NCBI GenBank assembly: GCA_963457665.1
Contig: OY735215.1
Location: 30,061,041 to 30,125,040, forward strand
DNA length: 64,000 nucleotides
Source of the DNA: Thysanoteuthis rhombus
Taxonomy: Eukaryota; Mollusca; Cephalopoda; Oegopsida; Thysanoteuthidae
Direction of reading: 5' to 3'
Part shown: positions 49,391 through 60,399 of the stretch, piece by piece
Position numbering within the stretch: the stretch's first letter is position 1
How the letters are laid out: each line of letters opens with the position of its first letter
Translations under genes and position numbers: made by a program
Notes under the pieces: generated by a model
Told to the model about the DNA's origin: nothing
Database searches by the model: none
Seen by the model: the letters and a program-made list of their open reading frames with translations, nothing else

Positions 49391-50446
49391 CCTCCTTTTG
49401 CTGTCAGTACAATAACAGATTTTCTATCAGTTAGTATGCTTTTACAAAATCTTTGGTAATGACTGGTTGGGAGAATTTTGTTCCTTTTGAGATGAGCTAT
49501 TTTTATACAGGTTGGGGCTTGTGGGTTTCATTAGAGTTTATTACCTTTCTTAATAATTCATTTCACTATGGGGAGTCTCTGAAAGCAAATGTTGATTTGT
49601 AAGCTCCTAATCTTAAATAATGACTTCAATAATACTCAACTATAGCCAATTATATCGTTAATAAAAGGTTCTGACAGAAGACAGACATTCTAGACATTCT
49701 AGAAAAGAAACAAAGATATCACCTCCGTGGCTGTAGGCTGAGAAAAGTCACTGCAATTATACACTGAAGAATCACAAACATGTTTATGGAAGGCTTCAAA
49801 CCTGAGCTGTTTTGTAAGGATTATCATACATGCACATGAAGTAGTAGGCAAACACAAACAAATAGTAAAAAAAAAGCCTTTAAGAAGAGAATAGTTAACG
49901 CGTTAAAAAATTTCACAGAAAGAGCTAGGGAACAAAAATATGTGACTGAAGAAATGAGTAAGTAAATTTTGATTTACATATTAAGATCATTAGTTCTTAC
50001 AGCAATAAAGCTATAGATTAGGGTATTTGTATATGTACAGTTAAAGTATGCTCTCTCTTATCTGGGTATCTTTCTGGTACCAATGGTAATGGGGCTTTTG
50101 ATATTAATCTCAGCAAACAACCAAATTTTAACAACATCATAACTTGAGAGGAGGTGTATTAGATCTGAGGGAACAATGGTAGAACAGTGGTATTGTTTTT
50201 AATTTCCTGAAACACTACCATGGTAAGCGACTGAGGATCCTCTCAAGATAAATTCACTTATGATTTTTGTTTAAATGCAAGTAAATGAATTTCAATTTAC
50301 ATAGTAAGATTGTTAAATCTTACTGTAGTAAAGCTTTATAGACTATATATCTTTTTGGATCAAGCATGAATCTTGGGTTTGAGGTAGACTTTTGGTTTTC
50401 TGATCACCTGCGGCAAATTGGAAAAAGTACCTATGTACATATATAT

Positions 50447-50466
50447 AACAGAAGGCTCCAATATTA

Positions 50467-50538
<72 letters not shown>

Positions 50539-50560
50539 ATATTGGAGCCTTCTGTTTGGT
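50447..50560. repeat. palindrome with a (TA)30 core
   Basis: AACAGAAGGCTCCAATATTA on the left (from about 50,448) and its inverse TAATATTGGAGCCTTCTGTT on the right (ending about 50,558) flank a pure TA tract of about 60 bp at 50,472-50,531. The whole can fold as one continuous stem. The right arm is the normal head of the half-site repeat family; the left arm is an extra inverted head. Confidence 0.9.
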
Positions 50561-50990
50561 GTTCATCCGTATCACTTTTACCCTATACAACAAGGCCCAA
50601 TGACCTAGTGCTTGGCATAAAGACTCACAAGATATCTAGTTGTGACATTGGCTATGCATGGGTGACATTGGAGATCATTCAAGGTCATTTCTAGCCAACT
50701 GAAACAATTTTTAGTAAGATGGGGCATGATATTGAGTTTACTATGAATTACAAAAATGTTTTTGACCTCACAAATAGTAGCAAAGGTAAGCTCAAATTCA
50801 ATAATGTAGTTCGCGTTGACCTCAAAGGAGGTCACCAGAAGTCAATGATAGCTTTTTCCAGCCACATTGCAGCCAAACAATTATATTCTTGAGGATAAAT
50901 TGGTATATGGGATTAACTTGGGCAGAAAGGGTTGATAGGATAGGTGGTGCTTAGATCATTGGAGGTCAACAAGAGTCAATATTGGTTAAA
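50532..50990 (+). repeat. half-site repeat array, about three units
   Basis: Begins with the ACTAATATTGGAGCCTTCTG head, then diverged 130-150 bp units. Half-sites include TGACAT at 50,663, AGATCA at 50,672 and AGGTCA at 50,682 (4-bp spacer between the last two). A second group has TGACCT at 50,817, AGGTCA at 50,829 and AAGTCA at 50,839 (again 4 bp). A third diverged group lies near 50,955. Confidence 0.75.
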
Positions 50991-50999
50991 ATAGCTTTT

Positions 51000-52130
51000 A
51001 CTTTCTGCCAAATGAAAGGATTTTCTAGGTTCTGTTAATAAAATGTTATGCAACCCTGAGAAACGTTTTCAGACAAAAATTATGAAAAATCAATCTTTTC
51101 ATATTGGCACCCCTCGGAAGAAGTGCTATTGTGGACCCAGAAGCCCTCTCAATGGAACTACATCATTACTCGGTACATTAGAAAATTTTTCAATAATGTC
51201 TGCTTTTTCATGTGTAAATAATGTAAATAATCTTTTTCATCTGTTGTGCAGTATAAGGAGAAATATATTAAAGAGCATATTTTTCCTATGTTGTTTTCCC
51301 CTGGCTTTTGCCGGAAGAAAAAACATCTCTGTAACGTCCACTTTTGAGAATAGCGAGTCTCTGGCCAGAGGTTAAAATTCCTGAATTTCTGGCTTGCAAA
51401 GAACAGCCTTTTTTAAATGAAAATTTATGAGACTCGTTTAAATTGATCGGATGACTTAAATGAAAAGCCACCCTCCCGCTGTCACTTCCTGCTAAGGTCA
51501 GACCAACCTCCTTCGATTATGAGAAAGACGGTAGGAGCTATTGTAAATTCAGCTGTTACCACGGTCACTGTTGTCGTGACAACAGCATCAGGTAATCAAC
51601 CACTGCCACTTTAAGCAGGTAATAATGTGGTGAGGAGGGGAGCTGTTGCGGTAATAACTCTGGTGGAAGTGCTGAATTATCAGTAGCAGCAACAACGATG
51701 GTAGCAGCAGCAGTCATCTTAGTGAAAAAATCAGTTAGGATCAAAGAAAAGGAAAAGTGTGTCTCAGATCAAATCAGTTCACAACTTATTCGTTAACGTG
51801 GCAGCTCACCAATGATTTATCAACGGTACTGGCTGTTCATCCTGATGTAAATCTAAAGCATTATTAAAACAGACATCTCTTAACCAGTGGCTCCCAACCT
51901 TTTCACGATCAAGGAGTATGGACCCCTTTTTATTCAAATGGATTTTCCCATCAACTTATGGAGTACCCAGTGAGGATCAATCTCACTTCTCAGCGGTGAT
52001 GATCAGTGAGCACAGCCTACTAAACATTATACCACGACAAGGTACCAGTATCAACAAGTGCAGTTGACTGTATTAAAGAATTATACCCTCTATTGTGACC
52101 ACAGTTGATATATGTTATAGAGTTGTTCTA
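51000..52130. other. no confirmed gene; hAT-like end at 51.88 kb
   Basis: A small ATG frame at 51,519 encodes 24 residues up to a CAG|GTAATC donor-like site, but nothing supports it as an exon. CAGTGGCTCCCAACCTTTTC at about 51,885 is a hAT-type left terminus without a detected partner. GCA/CAA-type trinucleotide runs occur near 51,690. Confidence 0.4.
51972..52038 (-). repeat. tRNA-like SINE head
   Basis: On the minus strand CGTGGTATAATGTTTAGTAG resembles an A box and AGTGAGATTGATCCTC a B box about 40 bp later. A weak but correctly spaced match. Confidence 0.45.
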
Positions 52131-52139
52131 ACATTACAG

Positions 52140-54000
52140 ATGCATCTCCTGGGAAGTGAAATTATCATTTTTGGTGGGTAGAATCTTGGCAACTAGGCTA
52201 TATCATATCTGAAAAAACCTCATCCAGATTAAGAAAAAAATGTTGCCAGTTTTTCTATGAACTTCAAGACCGGCCATCTTGAAATTCAAAATGGACAACT
52301 GAGATCGTAAATTACTTTCAATTAAGACTAAGTCATTGAACATGGATCTGTCCTAAAATTTGATCATTTCTTTTGTGGCCTGTTGCCCATGCTTCCACAA
52401 AATTTCATTGGAGTTATTGTGTGGACAATCAGGAGCGAATAGAGAAACGTACAAAAATAAAAGTAAAAATGACTTTCAATTAAAAGCCAATTCCTGGATC
52501 TGCCCCAAAATTTAATCTTTTTCCTTATGATTTAGATTACCCTCCCACAAGATCTTACTTGAATTAATTGAAAACTTTTAGGGATATCGCATGGACAAAC
52601 AGGATAGAATACAAAAATTTATGAGAAAAAACAGAAAAAGATATCCCTCAATCAGACCCAAACAAATTCCTGGATTCAACCTCAAATTTAATCCTTAATC
52701 TTGTAATACGTACCATACCCTTCCACAAAATTTCATTGAAATCCATCAAGTCTTTTTGGAGATATTGTGGGGACATACAGGAGCAGATACAGAAATTTAT
52801 GAGAGAAAAAAACGCAAATGATCTCTATATCAGAAAAATTCCTGGATCTAACCCAAAATCTGCTCACTTCTTCCTTACCCGGTGGCTCACTGTTCCACAA
52901 AATTTCATTGACATTCATTGAGACAGACAGGAGTGAATACAGAAATTTGTGGAAGGAAAAAATGCAAAAATATCTCTCAATCAAAAACAGATCTATGCCT
53001 AAATTTGATCACATTTCATGTGATAGGTGCCTTACCCTTCCACAAAATTTGATTGAAAACATTTTAAGATATTGTGCAGACGGAATTTAATCAATTTTTT
53101 CCTTATAATGTGGCTCATCCTTCTTGAAAAATTTAATTGAAATTTATTGGTAACTTAATGAACATATTGAAACTTCCCCAGCTAAATAGCTTTTTATAAA
53201 AGGTTTCAATTTACAATGAAAGTTTATGTCAAATTGGTCCCTTAGTCCATGTCCAGTTGTTTTTTGAAAATTTGTACTGCTATCAGCCCAAAAAGGCAAG
53301 GAGAGTAACTTATTCATTGATCAACCTTTTTTTCAAATTTTTGAATTGATCACCCTTTCAAGTGACTTACCAAACCTTTGTTTTTGTTTTCTTCTAATCA
53401 TATATTTATGATTCAAACTATTCTAGCAGTATTTTCACCAAGGTAAATTAATTTTACCACCATCACCACTTATTTTACGGCCAGCATTTATGGGTGGTGG
53501 TGTTTCATAATTTCCCTCAGGATGCTAGTTTTTTCATAAATTTCTATATTTGCTGCTGACAGTCCACATGATATCATCGAAAGTTCTCAATGAATTTCTA
53601 TAAAATTTTGTGTAAGGATGAGCCACATCATAAGGAAGAAGTGATTAAATTTTGGGATGGATCCAGGAATTTCATTTTTCTTACATACGTATCTGTATCT
53701 ACTTCTGACTGTCCTTACAATATCTCCAAATGTTCTCAATAAATTTCTACAAAATTTTATGGGAGGTTGGGCACTATGCCACAAAAGAAGTGATTAAATT
53801 TTAGGACAGATTTATGCTCAACAACTTAGTCATAAATGGAAGAAATTTACATTCACAAGTCATCTATTTTGAATTCCAAAATGGCTGGCCTTAAAGTTCA
53901 TAGGAAAAACTAGCATCATTTTTTCCTTAATCTGGATAGTTGCCAAAATTCTACCCTCAATGAATGATAACTCAAAAAATGTACCAGAAACAGATGAATA
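52140..54000. repeat. large inverted repeat whose arms are tandem 150-170-bp units
   Basis: The left arm from about 52,140 (TAGAATCTTGGCAACT at about 52,181) is matched in inverted order by the right arm ending near 54,000 (AGTTGCCAAAATTCTA at about 53,938). Colinear landmarks include CCAGATTAAG, CATCTTGAAATTCAAAATGG / its inverse near 53,866, and TGTCCTAAAATTTGATCA / its inverse near 53,793. Inside the left arm TTCCACAAAATTTCATTG recurs near 52,393, 52,721, 52,893 and 53,038, with a diverged copy near 52,545. The right arm has two inverted units near 53,595 and 53,747. No open frame of note is enclosed. This may be a foldback transposon or an inverted duplication of a satellite. Confidence 0.8.
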
Positions 54001-54030
54001 TTTGTCCAGTGCCAGCTGCATGAGATAAAA

Positions 54031-54141
54031 AATAGGTACAAAATTATTTATCATATAAAAAAGATACAAAATTATTTATCATATAAAAAAAGATACAAAG
54101 TTATTCATTATATAAAAAAGATACAAAATTATTCATTATAC
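54031..54141 (+). repeat. 28.5-bp minisatellite, four units
   Basis: GATACAAAATTATTTATCAT recurs with TAC starting at 54,037, 54,065, 54,095 and 54,122. It lies just beyond the right arm of the inverted repeat. Confidence 0.9.
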
Positions 54142-54596
54142 AGTGTTCTATAATTTCTAATGAATATATTTTGTGGTTTATCTGATAGAATTATTGTTCA
54201 ACTTGCCAAGTTGGTATAAATATGGTTTGGAGATGCTCAAGCCCATGAGTAGGTATCTAAAGATTTGAGGAAATGTTTATCCTGGCATATTTACTGTATT
54301 TGCCATCCTATTAGTCACTTGTTTTTCATAGGCATTTTCTTGATTTCTGCTCACTACATCATATACTGAACACATTATACAACTAATGTTTTTGGTCATT
54401 GGCTTCTTTTCCATAATACCAAAATGCATTGGATGCAGTAAAATATTTTTTTGTATGGGTGGTGGGAGGGGGCAAGAGAAAGTGTATCTGATGGGCGAGT
54501 AAATAGAGTTGTTAGTAGACAAATAATACGTAACATAATAAGAAAATATGTAGTGCCCCCTATGATTGATTGACTATCCATATTTGAATTTACGTA

Positions 54597-55300
54597 ATAT
54601 ATATATATATATATATATATACTAATATTTGAGCTTTTTTTGTTTGTTTATTTGCGCCTCTTCTCCACAAATACTATGAGGCTTAGAGATCTAATATTCT
54701 GCATGTACCCTGAGGAGAGGTCAACTTGAAACATGAGCTATGTGAGGTTGATCTAATGGGTCATTTGAGGTCACTAGAAGTCATTTCTTGGTCAATTTTT
54801 AGCCAATTTTTCGGGTCGTTGGCTTCAATTTTGGATAAAGAATGCTGAAATTGCACTAAAAAAGGTTAAGTGATGTTGATCTTGGAGGTCATTCAAAGTC
54901 ACCAGAGGTTAATTCTGGTCATTTCTATGCAAGTTTTTGGTGATAATTTTGCCTGTATGTAACTAAAACTTGGCATAGGGCTAAATCTTTTCTTGGCAAA
55001 GGTCAAAGGTGCTGTGATATTGACCTCAGAAGTCATTTGAGGTCATATAAGGTCAATTCTAGCTTATTTCCTAAGTTGCAAACCACAATTTTGCACCTAT
55101 GAAACTAAAATTTAGTATAGAGGTTGAGTCATTCAAGGTCACTATAAGTAATTTCTAGCATATTTTATACATTATTAGGTACACTATTGAGTCTAAGATG
55201 CAGAAATTTTGCATAGGGGTATATCTTTACATGGCAAAAGTTATAGGCAATGTGAGACTGATGCTGGTGGTCACTAGATGTTCCCCGAGGTAATTTCTGG
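54597..55300 (+). repeat. (TA)n plus half-site repeat array, about five units
   Basis: A 24-bp TA tract leads into ACTAATATTTGAGCTTTTTT, then units of about 105-145 bp. Half-site groups: GGGTCA 54,758, AGGTCA 54,768, AAGTCA 54,778. TGATCT 54,877, AGGTCA 54,886, AAGTCA 54,896, AGGTTA 54,906. TGACCT 55,021, AAGTCA 55,030, AGGTCA 55,040, AGGTCA 55,050. A further group lies near 55,126. All direct neighbours in these groups are 4 bp apart and the leading inverted hexamer is 3 bp from the first direct one. No coding frame. Confidence 0.85.
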
Positions 55301-55670
55301 AAATTGTAACAAGGCACAAGGACAGTCTCTCAAGATGGCTGGCCTTTACCAAAGTTCTCCATGCTTTTCTCATAGACAACTCTCTATTGGTTGTTCTAGG
55401 GTGGTATCCTGGCACCCAGTGCGAGAAACACTAATGATGTGTTAAATTTTATGCTAAAATTTTCCTAATGGCACAAATTCAGCCCATTGTTTTTAACTGA
55501 AATTTCAAATTAATAAAGAACAAGATGAGTCTTATTGCATTCAATGTTTTTTATTCATAAAGAAGATAGTTTAGATTTCTTGTTCTTCATCATTCTTATC
55601 ACTTTGCTGTCTTCTGTGTGCGCTCTTGTGCTCTCACTAACAGAGATATGCCACTTTCCATCTTTTTGCT

Positions 55671-56030
55671 AATCATCATTATCAGTCTTTTAACGTCCGT
55701 CATTGGACATAGACCTTTCCCAGGATTCGCTACAATTCTCTATCATGCACGTCGCGGAGCCAGTATTTCCTGAATCTGTCTAGTTCATCTCTCCATCTTG
55801 TGTTCTGTCAGCCTCGGTTTCTTATGTGATTTCTGGGGACCCATGTTGTGTGACGTGATGGTCATCGGTTGTCTTTGATTCTTGCAACATGGCCTGCCCA
55901 TTGCCATTTAAGTTTTTCAATATTTTCTATGATGTCACGGACACCTGTTTTCTTCCTTATACACTGTGCTGTCCTTTGATCTCTCCATGTAAGATTGAGC
56001 ATGATTCTCTCATACAAACGTTGCATACTT
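55671..56030 (-). pseudogene. RTE-type LINE 3' end, second minus-strand copy
   Basis: Plus-strand landmarks TCAGTCTTTTAACGTCCGTC, GCAACATGGCCTGCCCATTG and CTCTCCATGTAAGATTGAGC are colinear and nearly identical to 39,616-39,955. On the minus strand this encodes the same WAGHVAR and TRWRDE-type motifs with stops. The 3' end has only a short ATCATCATTATCA tail, and the copy is 5' truncated at about 56,030, shorter than its partner. Confidence 0.88.
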
Positions 56031-56239
56031 CACAATAAAGAAGAAACTAAGAAAAGAAAGTAGCTGCTAATAGTAGCCCCTGAAATAAGCATCTAATGCT
56101 CTCTTGATCAGACAGGCAATGGAGCCGTACGTTTGTTTCATAAATTTTTGTCTAAGACCCTACTGTGCACACATCAATAGAAATTCTCCCGAGAGGGTGC
56201 TCAGTTGGTAGTTAGATGCTATTGAGAGAACTTGAGTAC

Positions 56240-56515
56240 TGTGTGACCATGACTTTCATAATGACTGAGCCCGCCCATTACTCATGTCTTATGCATGGTT
56301 TATCGGTGAAACATTACATCACCCAGGTCGGTCAACCACCCTCGACCAACCCGGGTTTGACTCCATGCGACTTTCAGACCATGGATAAGATTAAGGGGAA
56401 CGTGATGAGAGAGCTGATAGCGATCTTGAAAGAGGATTTTGCAAATTGAAGAGTAGAAGCGATGATAGGATATGTGAGATCCAGAGGGGAGTGATCTGAA
56501 GGGGACTAAAGTGTT
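56240..56515 (+). pseudogene. mariner-family transposase C-terminal remnant
   Basis: The plus strand reads MTEPAHYS, then SVKHYITQVGQPPSTNPGLT, PCDF and VMRELIAILKEDFAN, a stop, then VRSRGE and SEGD. This is the order of the mariner catalytic domain end (HDNAPAH, ..PPYSPDLAPCDF.., ..ELKAIPKEDF.., ..G.YFEGD). The loop-region aspartate of SPDLAP is changed to NPG while the later aspartate of CDF is kept. A stretch following CDF is missing. With stops and an internal deletion this copy is dead. Neither terminal repeat was identified. Confidence 0.75.
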
Positions 56516-56519
56516 TTTA

Positions 56520-58740
56520 CCCTAGGTAGACTAACTTCCCATCAATATCAAATGGCAAAATAGTTCCCAAACAGACTTTGTATGTTGCATTTGGTTACCT
56601 CCAGAGAATTTTGAATGGAACCCTTCCTTTCGAACAGAGAGGCATATTGTTCTTGTCTTTTATTTTCCGTCACATCTAGTGTTCTTCTAAAGATTTCAAA
56701 ATTTACTCTCCATGGAAGCAAGGGTATAAAATAAATGTGCAGTGTTTCCTAGATGTCCAATGATCATCCTCACTTTGTTCAGTAATGAGAAGACACTATA
56801 TAAATCCATGTAGCTTTCAGTTTAGTTCATTTCTCTTTCTCTTTTTTTTTGGCACAAATAACATACAATCATGAAATTATATACAAATTGTACAGATAAG
56901 ATTTTCTTAATTTTATTCTCTGAAAGACAGTGTACTTCCTCATGCCTAGAGCAAGAATAGAAGATTTTCAAGGAATGAGATGAACTCACACAGTAAGTAA
57001 GTTAATAAAAATCTAAAAGTGAAAAGGATGATAATATTTGTCATCAACATAACAAAGAGATATTGGATCTAAGCAACGTGTTTAATTAAAAGTCAACATC
57101 AAAGGTTCATACTTAGACAGATCTATTTATAGACAGTTTGCATCTATTCTGAGTGTATTTTTATTTCATTGGAATTTTCTTATGCTAGCATACTCTCTCC
57201 AGCTACAGTTATAAAAAAAAATATCTAATATTCAGACAGTTTTTTTTTTCTTTCAGAAGTATAAGAATAAAAACAAAACTATTGGAACAAACATACGGAA
57301 AACAGTGTAAATGATCATAAATAGGTCTGGTCAATAGCAACTGTCATTTGACCTAGGTGACTAATGTTTTTTGGTAGCATGCCATGTTGGGGTAGATCAG
57401 TTAAAAAATTGGAAAAATGGGTGATCAATGAATAAGTTAGTTCTCTTACCTTTTGGGATCACTAAAAAAGTCTGAATCCTTCCCCCCCAAAAGTGTGAAC
57501 ACTGATAGACACAATCCAAACATCCAATTTAGCATAAAGCTATATTGTCACTTGAATCCATCACAAAAAACCTATTGGGGGTATTTGAAAGAAAACAAAA
57601 AGGTTTTGTTTTAGACATAATGAGTGAATGTTTAAATCATCAGTCATTTAGCTTCATTGGTGCAGTCTGTATGCGAAACAGATAGTCAACCATACCGACT
57701 CAAAAACTGAAGAAACCTACGTTGATGTTGACAATGTTAGTATTGACAATCTTTGGTTGACGGTTTCTAATATGCTGTATTTTTAATGTTTTTCTCCTTG
57801 CTTTAAAACCTTTTTTTCTAATATTTTCCCATAAGATTTTTGTTCCTTTGACAACATACAATATTGAACCTGTTTTATGACTAAGATAGTTGCATGTTTC
57901 TTAGTAGTACTAATTGTTAGTGTCTGAACTGGAGTTTTCAATAATGAATTTCAAGGTAGGTAAATAGATCCTCTTGACTTGAAAGATTGATGCAATACTT
58001 CCTTTCTCCCATTACCCTGCAATTTGGCCATTTGCCAGATTTAACTAGATTTAATGAATATCAGTATTTATCTTACAAATGATGTTCACAATAAATCCCC
58101 TTCTCTATTTGCCTTTTGGTTCTGGTCAGAGTGAAGTATCTGATCCCCCTTGGTCAGGCAAGTACCAGGGAAACCATAATTATAACTGAAAAACTTTTGT
58201 CTTCAAATCTTTGTTGCATCATATCAGTCAAATATTTTTCATTTTGTTTTCCTTTATACTATTTTTGTCAGAATATTTTGCAGGAAGAAAACTGTACTCA
58301 GCACAATTATTTTCTTCTCAATAGTTAATCTGGTCCTTGATCTTGCTTGTTTTTATTCTCAATTTGATATCTAGTCTATTGGCATCTACCATTCATGACT
58401 GACAACGAATACTGCAGCACTTTTGCTGCCTGGCCAGGACAGTAAAAATAGGGAGATTATATTGCACAGTATCATTCATTTCTCATGTTCCATTCGTTGA
58501 GAAGGACAAGATGGTTCTCAATGGGATAAAAAATAGAGAAATTTAATCTTTGGCATCAAGAAAATCTTCCCATTGAAGTACCTAAAGTATTATACATACT
58601 AGTGGTAAGTACAAATCATTAACAGTTCTATAGATAGTAAAGTAATTTGTGCCAATGTGTTTTTGGAGGAGTAGAAAGCACTTCAAACATTGCTGGCATA
58701 TTAGCAGGACAATTGGTTCGTATGAACACACATTATCAAA
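56520..58740. other. gene-free stretch
   Basis: No supportable exon or element end. T-runs at 56.84 and 57.24 kb only. Confidence 0.5.
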
Positions 58741-58746
58741 TAAATA

Positions 58747-59095
58747 CAGGTTTCCCCCACTACCTGAAAGTAGAGCACTTCTATAAAATTAAAAAAACCT
58801 TTCATAAGCCAAAATGGCATAAAGCAAAAAAGCAATTACTATTAATTCATACAGAAAGGATTTTTGAATATCCTCTGACCCTAAGAATGGTGATGATGGT
58901 ATGGTATGCTGAGTTATCAGAGGTTAGAAAAATCAAAATCAGGAAACAAGGACATTGACGAGAGAGGATGAGGGTATGCAATGATCTCTAAGAGCTGATG
59001 CAAAACAAACACCAAATGCTATTTTCACTTTTTGCCTTTTTTTTCTAAAGCAAAAAATGGGTTAAAGTGAACTTTAAAAAAGTGAGGGATTCCTG
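58747..59095 (+). mobile_element. 349-bp pogo/Tigger-like MITE with TA duplication
   Basis: Left end CAGGTTTCCCCCACTACCTG and right end read inward CAGGAATCCCTCACTTTTTT match at about 19 of the first 25 positions, and both sides are flanked by TA (58,745-58,746 and 59,096-59,097), the Tc1/mariner target. The interior (for example CATAAGCCAAAATGGCATAA) resembles a repeat I recall from other animal genomes, which I cannot verify here. The 103-codon frame starting at 58,647 runs through it and is not a gene. Confidence 0.8.
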
Positions 59096-59142
59096 TATGT
59101 TGATTTGTAGTGCAATGTGAATTGATTTCTCATCTCACACAG

Positions 59143-59350
59143 CTTGATTCTTAAATTCATAGGAATAAATCTCTGCTTTTACATCCTCTGATCTTTCATT
59201 TCCTGAATGCATTTGTCTTCTAGGAGATGCAAAGTCACAGCATCAGCAGTGGTTTAGTAGTAATGCCTGAGCATTGAACAGTGTCTAGTAAGCTTTCAAA
59301 GATCTACCTTCATAAATTTCGCATGGTTTTAACAAGATGGAATTCAAAAT
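59143..59350 (+). repeat. direct duplication, copy 1
   Basis: Starts CTTGATTCTTAAATTCATA and includes GTCACAGCATCAGCAGTGGT and AGTAAGCTTTCAAAGATCTA. It matches 59,699-59,908 with few differences over about 210 bp. Confidence 0.9.
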
Positions 59351-59698
59351 TCCAACAGTTCTAATGCTTTGAAGATATGAAATGGGCATAATAAGTGGAT
59401 TATTGAATTATCATTATTGAATTAGAGTATCATTGAATAATCATTACATGACTACTGTTGGTCGACCAAAATGGATTCTCTGACATGATTCTGGAAATAA
59501 AGGTGATGTAACAGTACCATTCAATTTTCCACCTTCTTTTATCAAATCATACATTTATATACTTGCTAAATCTACAAAACTCAATTGATATAAATAATAA
59601 AATTATGAAGAGCAAATCATTGAGGAAAGCTTGTGAATGAGGAGAGACGTTTTCTATGAAGGTGATTTGTGATAGCACAGTGGTTAGTGCACTGGTTT
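59351..59698 (+). repeat. arm of a 350-bp inverted pair (partner 61,358-61,718)
   Basis: Landmarks CATGACTACTGTTGGTCGAC, CCATTCAATTTTCCACCTTC and CACAGTGGTTAGTGCACTGG recur in inverted order at about 61,600, 61,535 and 61,380. The last of these is the A-box region of a tRNA-like SINE. The two arms are about 1.7 kb apart. Confidence 0.85.
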
Positions 59699-59908
59699 CT
59701 TGATTCTTAAATTCATATGAATAGATATATGCATTTGCATCCTCTGATCTTTCATTTCCTGAATGCATTTGTCTTTTAGAAGTTGTAAAGTCACAGCATC
59801 AGCAGTGGTTTAGTAGTAATGCCTGAGCATTGAACAGTGTCTAGTAAGCTTTCAAAGATCTACCTTCATAAATTCCGCATGGTTTTAACAAGATGGAATT
59901 CAAAATAC
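59699..59908 (+). repeat. direct duplication, copy 2
   Basis: Second copy of 59,143-59,350, offset by 556 bp. It directly follows the SINE A-box block of the intervening segment, so its left border replaces the expected B-box half of that SINE. Confidence 0.9.
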
Positions 59909-59972
59909 CAAAAATGGTATCTAAAATTCTAACAGTCCAAATGAACAATGCCGACACAGTGAAGATGTAAAG

Positions 59973-60399
59973 CAGAGGTTCTCAAACATCTTTTTAGCTT
60001 AGCCCTTCATCTTTTCTGACTGTATTGGTGAAAAATATTGTGAAAATGTATTGGTACTGTTGAACAGACAATAGACACATATGATTAGTTCGTAATTTGA
60101 TTTAATCTAATCTTATATCTTTAATGAGATGAATGAGATTGGATCTTTCCAGTAAGTAACTCAATTGTAGTCACAGTTCAAGAGAGACATACCTGTGCAT
60201 CATTCTTAATTGACAATCTTGCAAAAAATATTTCTTGGTTGTACACATTGCTAAAAAACATTGTTCATTATCCCTTTGAGTCATGTTCAGCTGGTTGTGT
60301 TTACTATGAAATTCCATTGTTTTTACAAATCTCACGTATCTCTATGATTTTATCTTGCGTTCCCCTAGGGGTATACCTACCCTGGTTTGAGAACCCCTG
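59973..60399 (+). mobile_element. 427-bp hAT-like MITE with 8-bp target duplication
   Basis: Left end CAGAGGTTCTCAAAC and right end read inward CAGGGGTTCTCAAAC match in 14 of 15 positions, the classic hAT (Charlie-like) terminus. Flanking 8-mers are ATGTAAAG (59,965-59,972) and GTGTAAAG (60,400-60,407), 7 of 8 identical. No transposase is encoded, so this is a non-autonomous copy. Confidence 0.85.

Noticed and set aside
51519..51592. Short ATG frame MRKTVGAIVNSAV... ending at a donor-like CAG|GTAATC, considered as a signal-peptide exon
   Set aside because: Only 24 residues, biased valine/threonine composition near trinucleotide-rich DNA, and no supporting neighbour.
58647..58958. 103-codon plus-strand frame
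   Set aside because: Most of it lies inside the TA-flanked MITE at 58,747-59,095.
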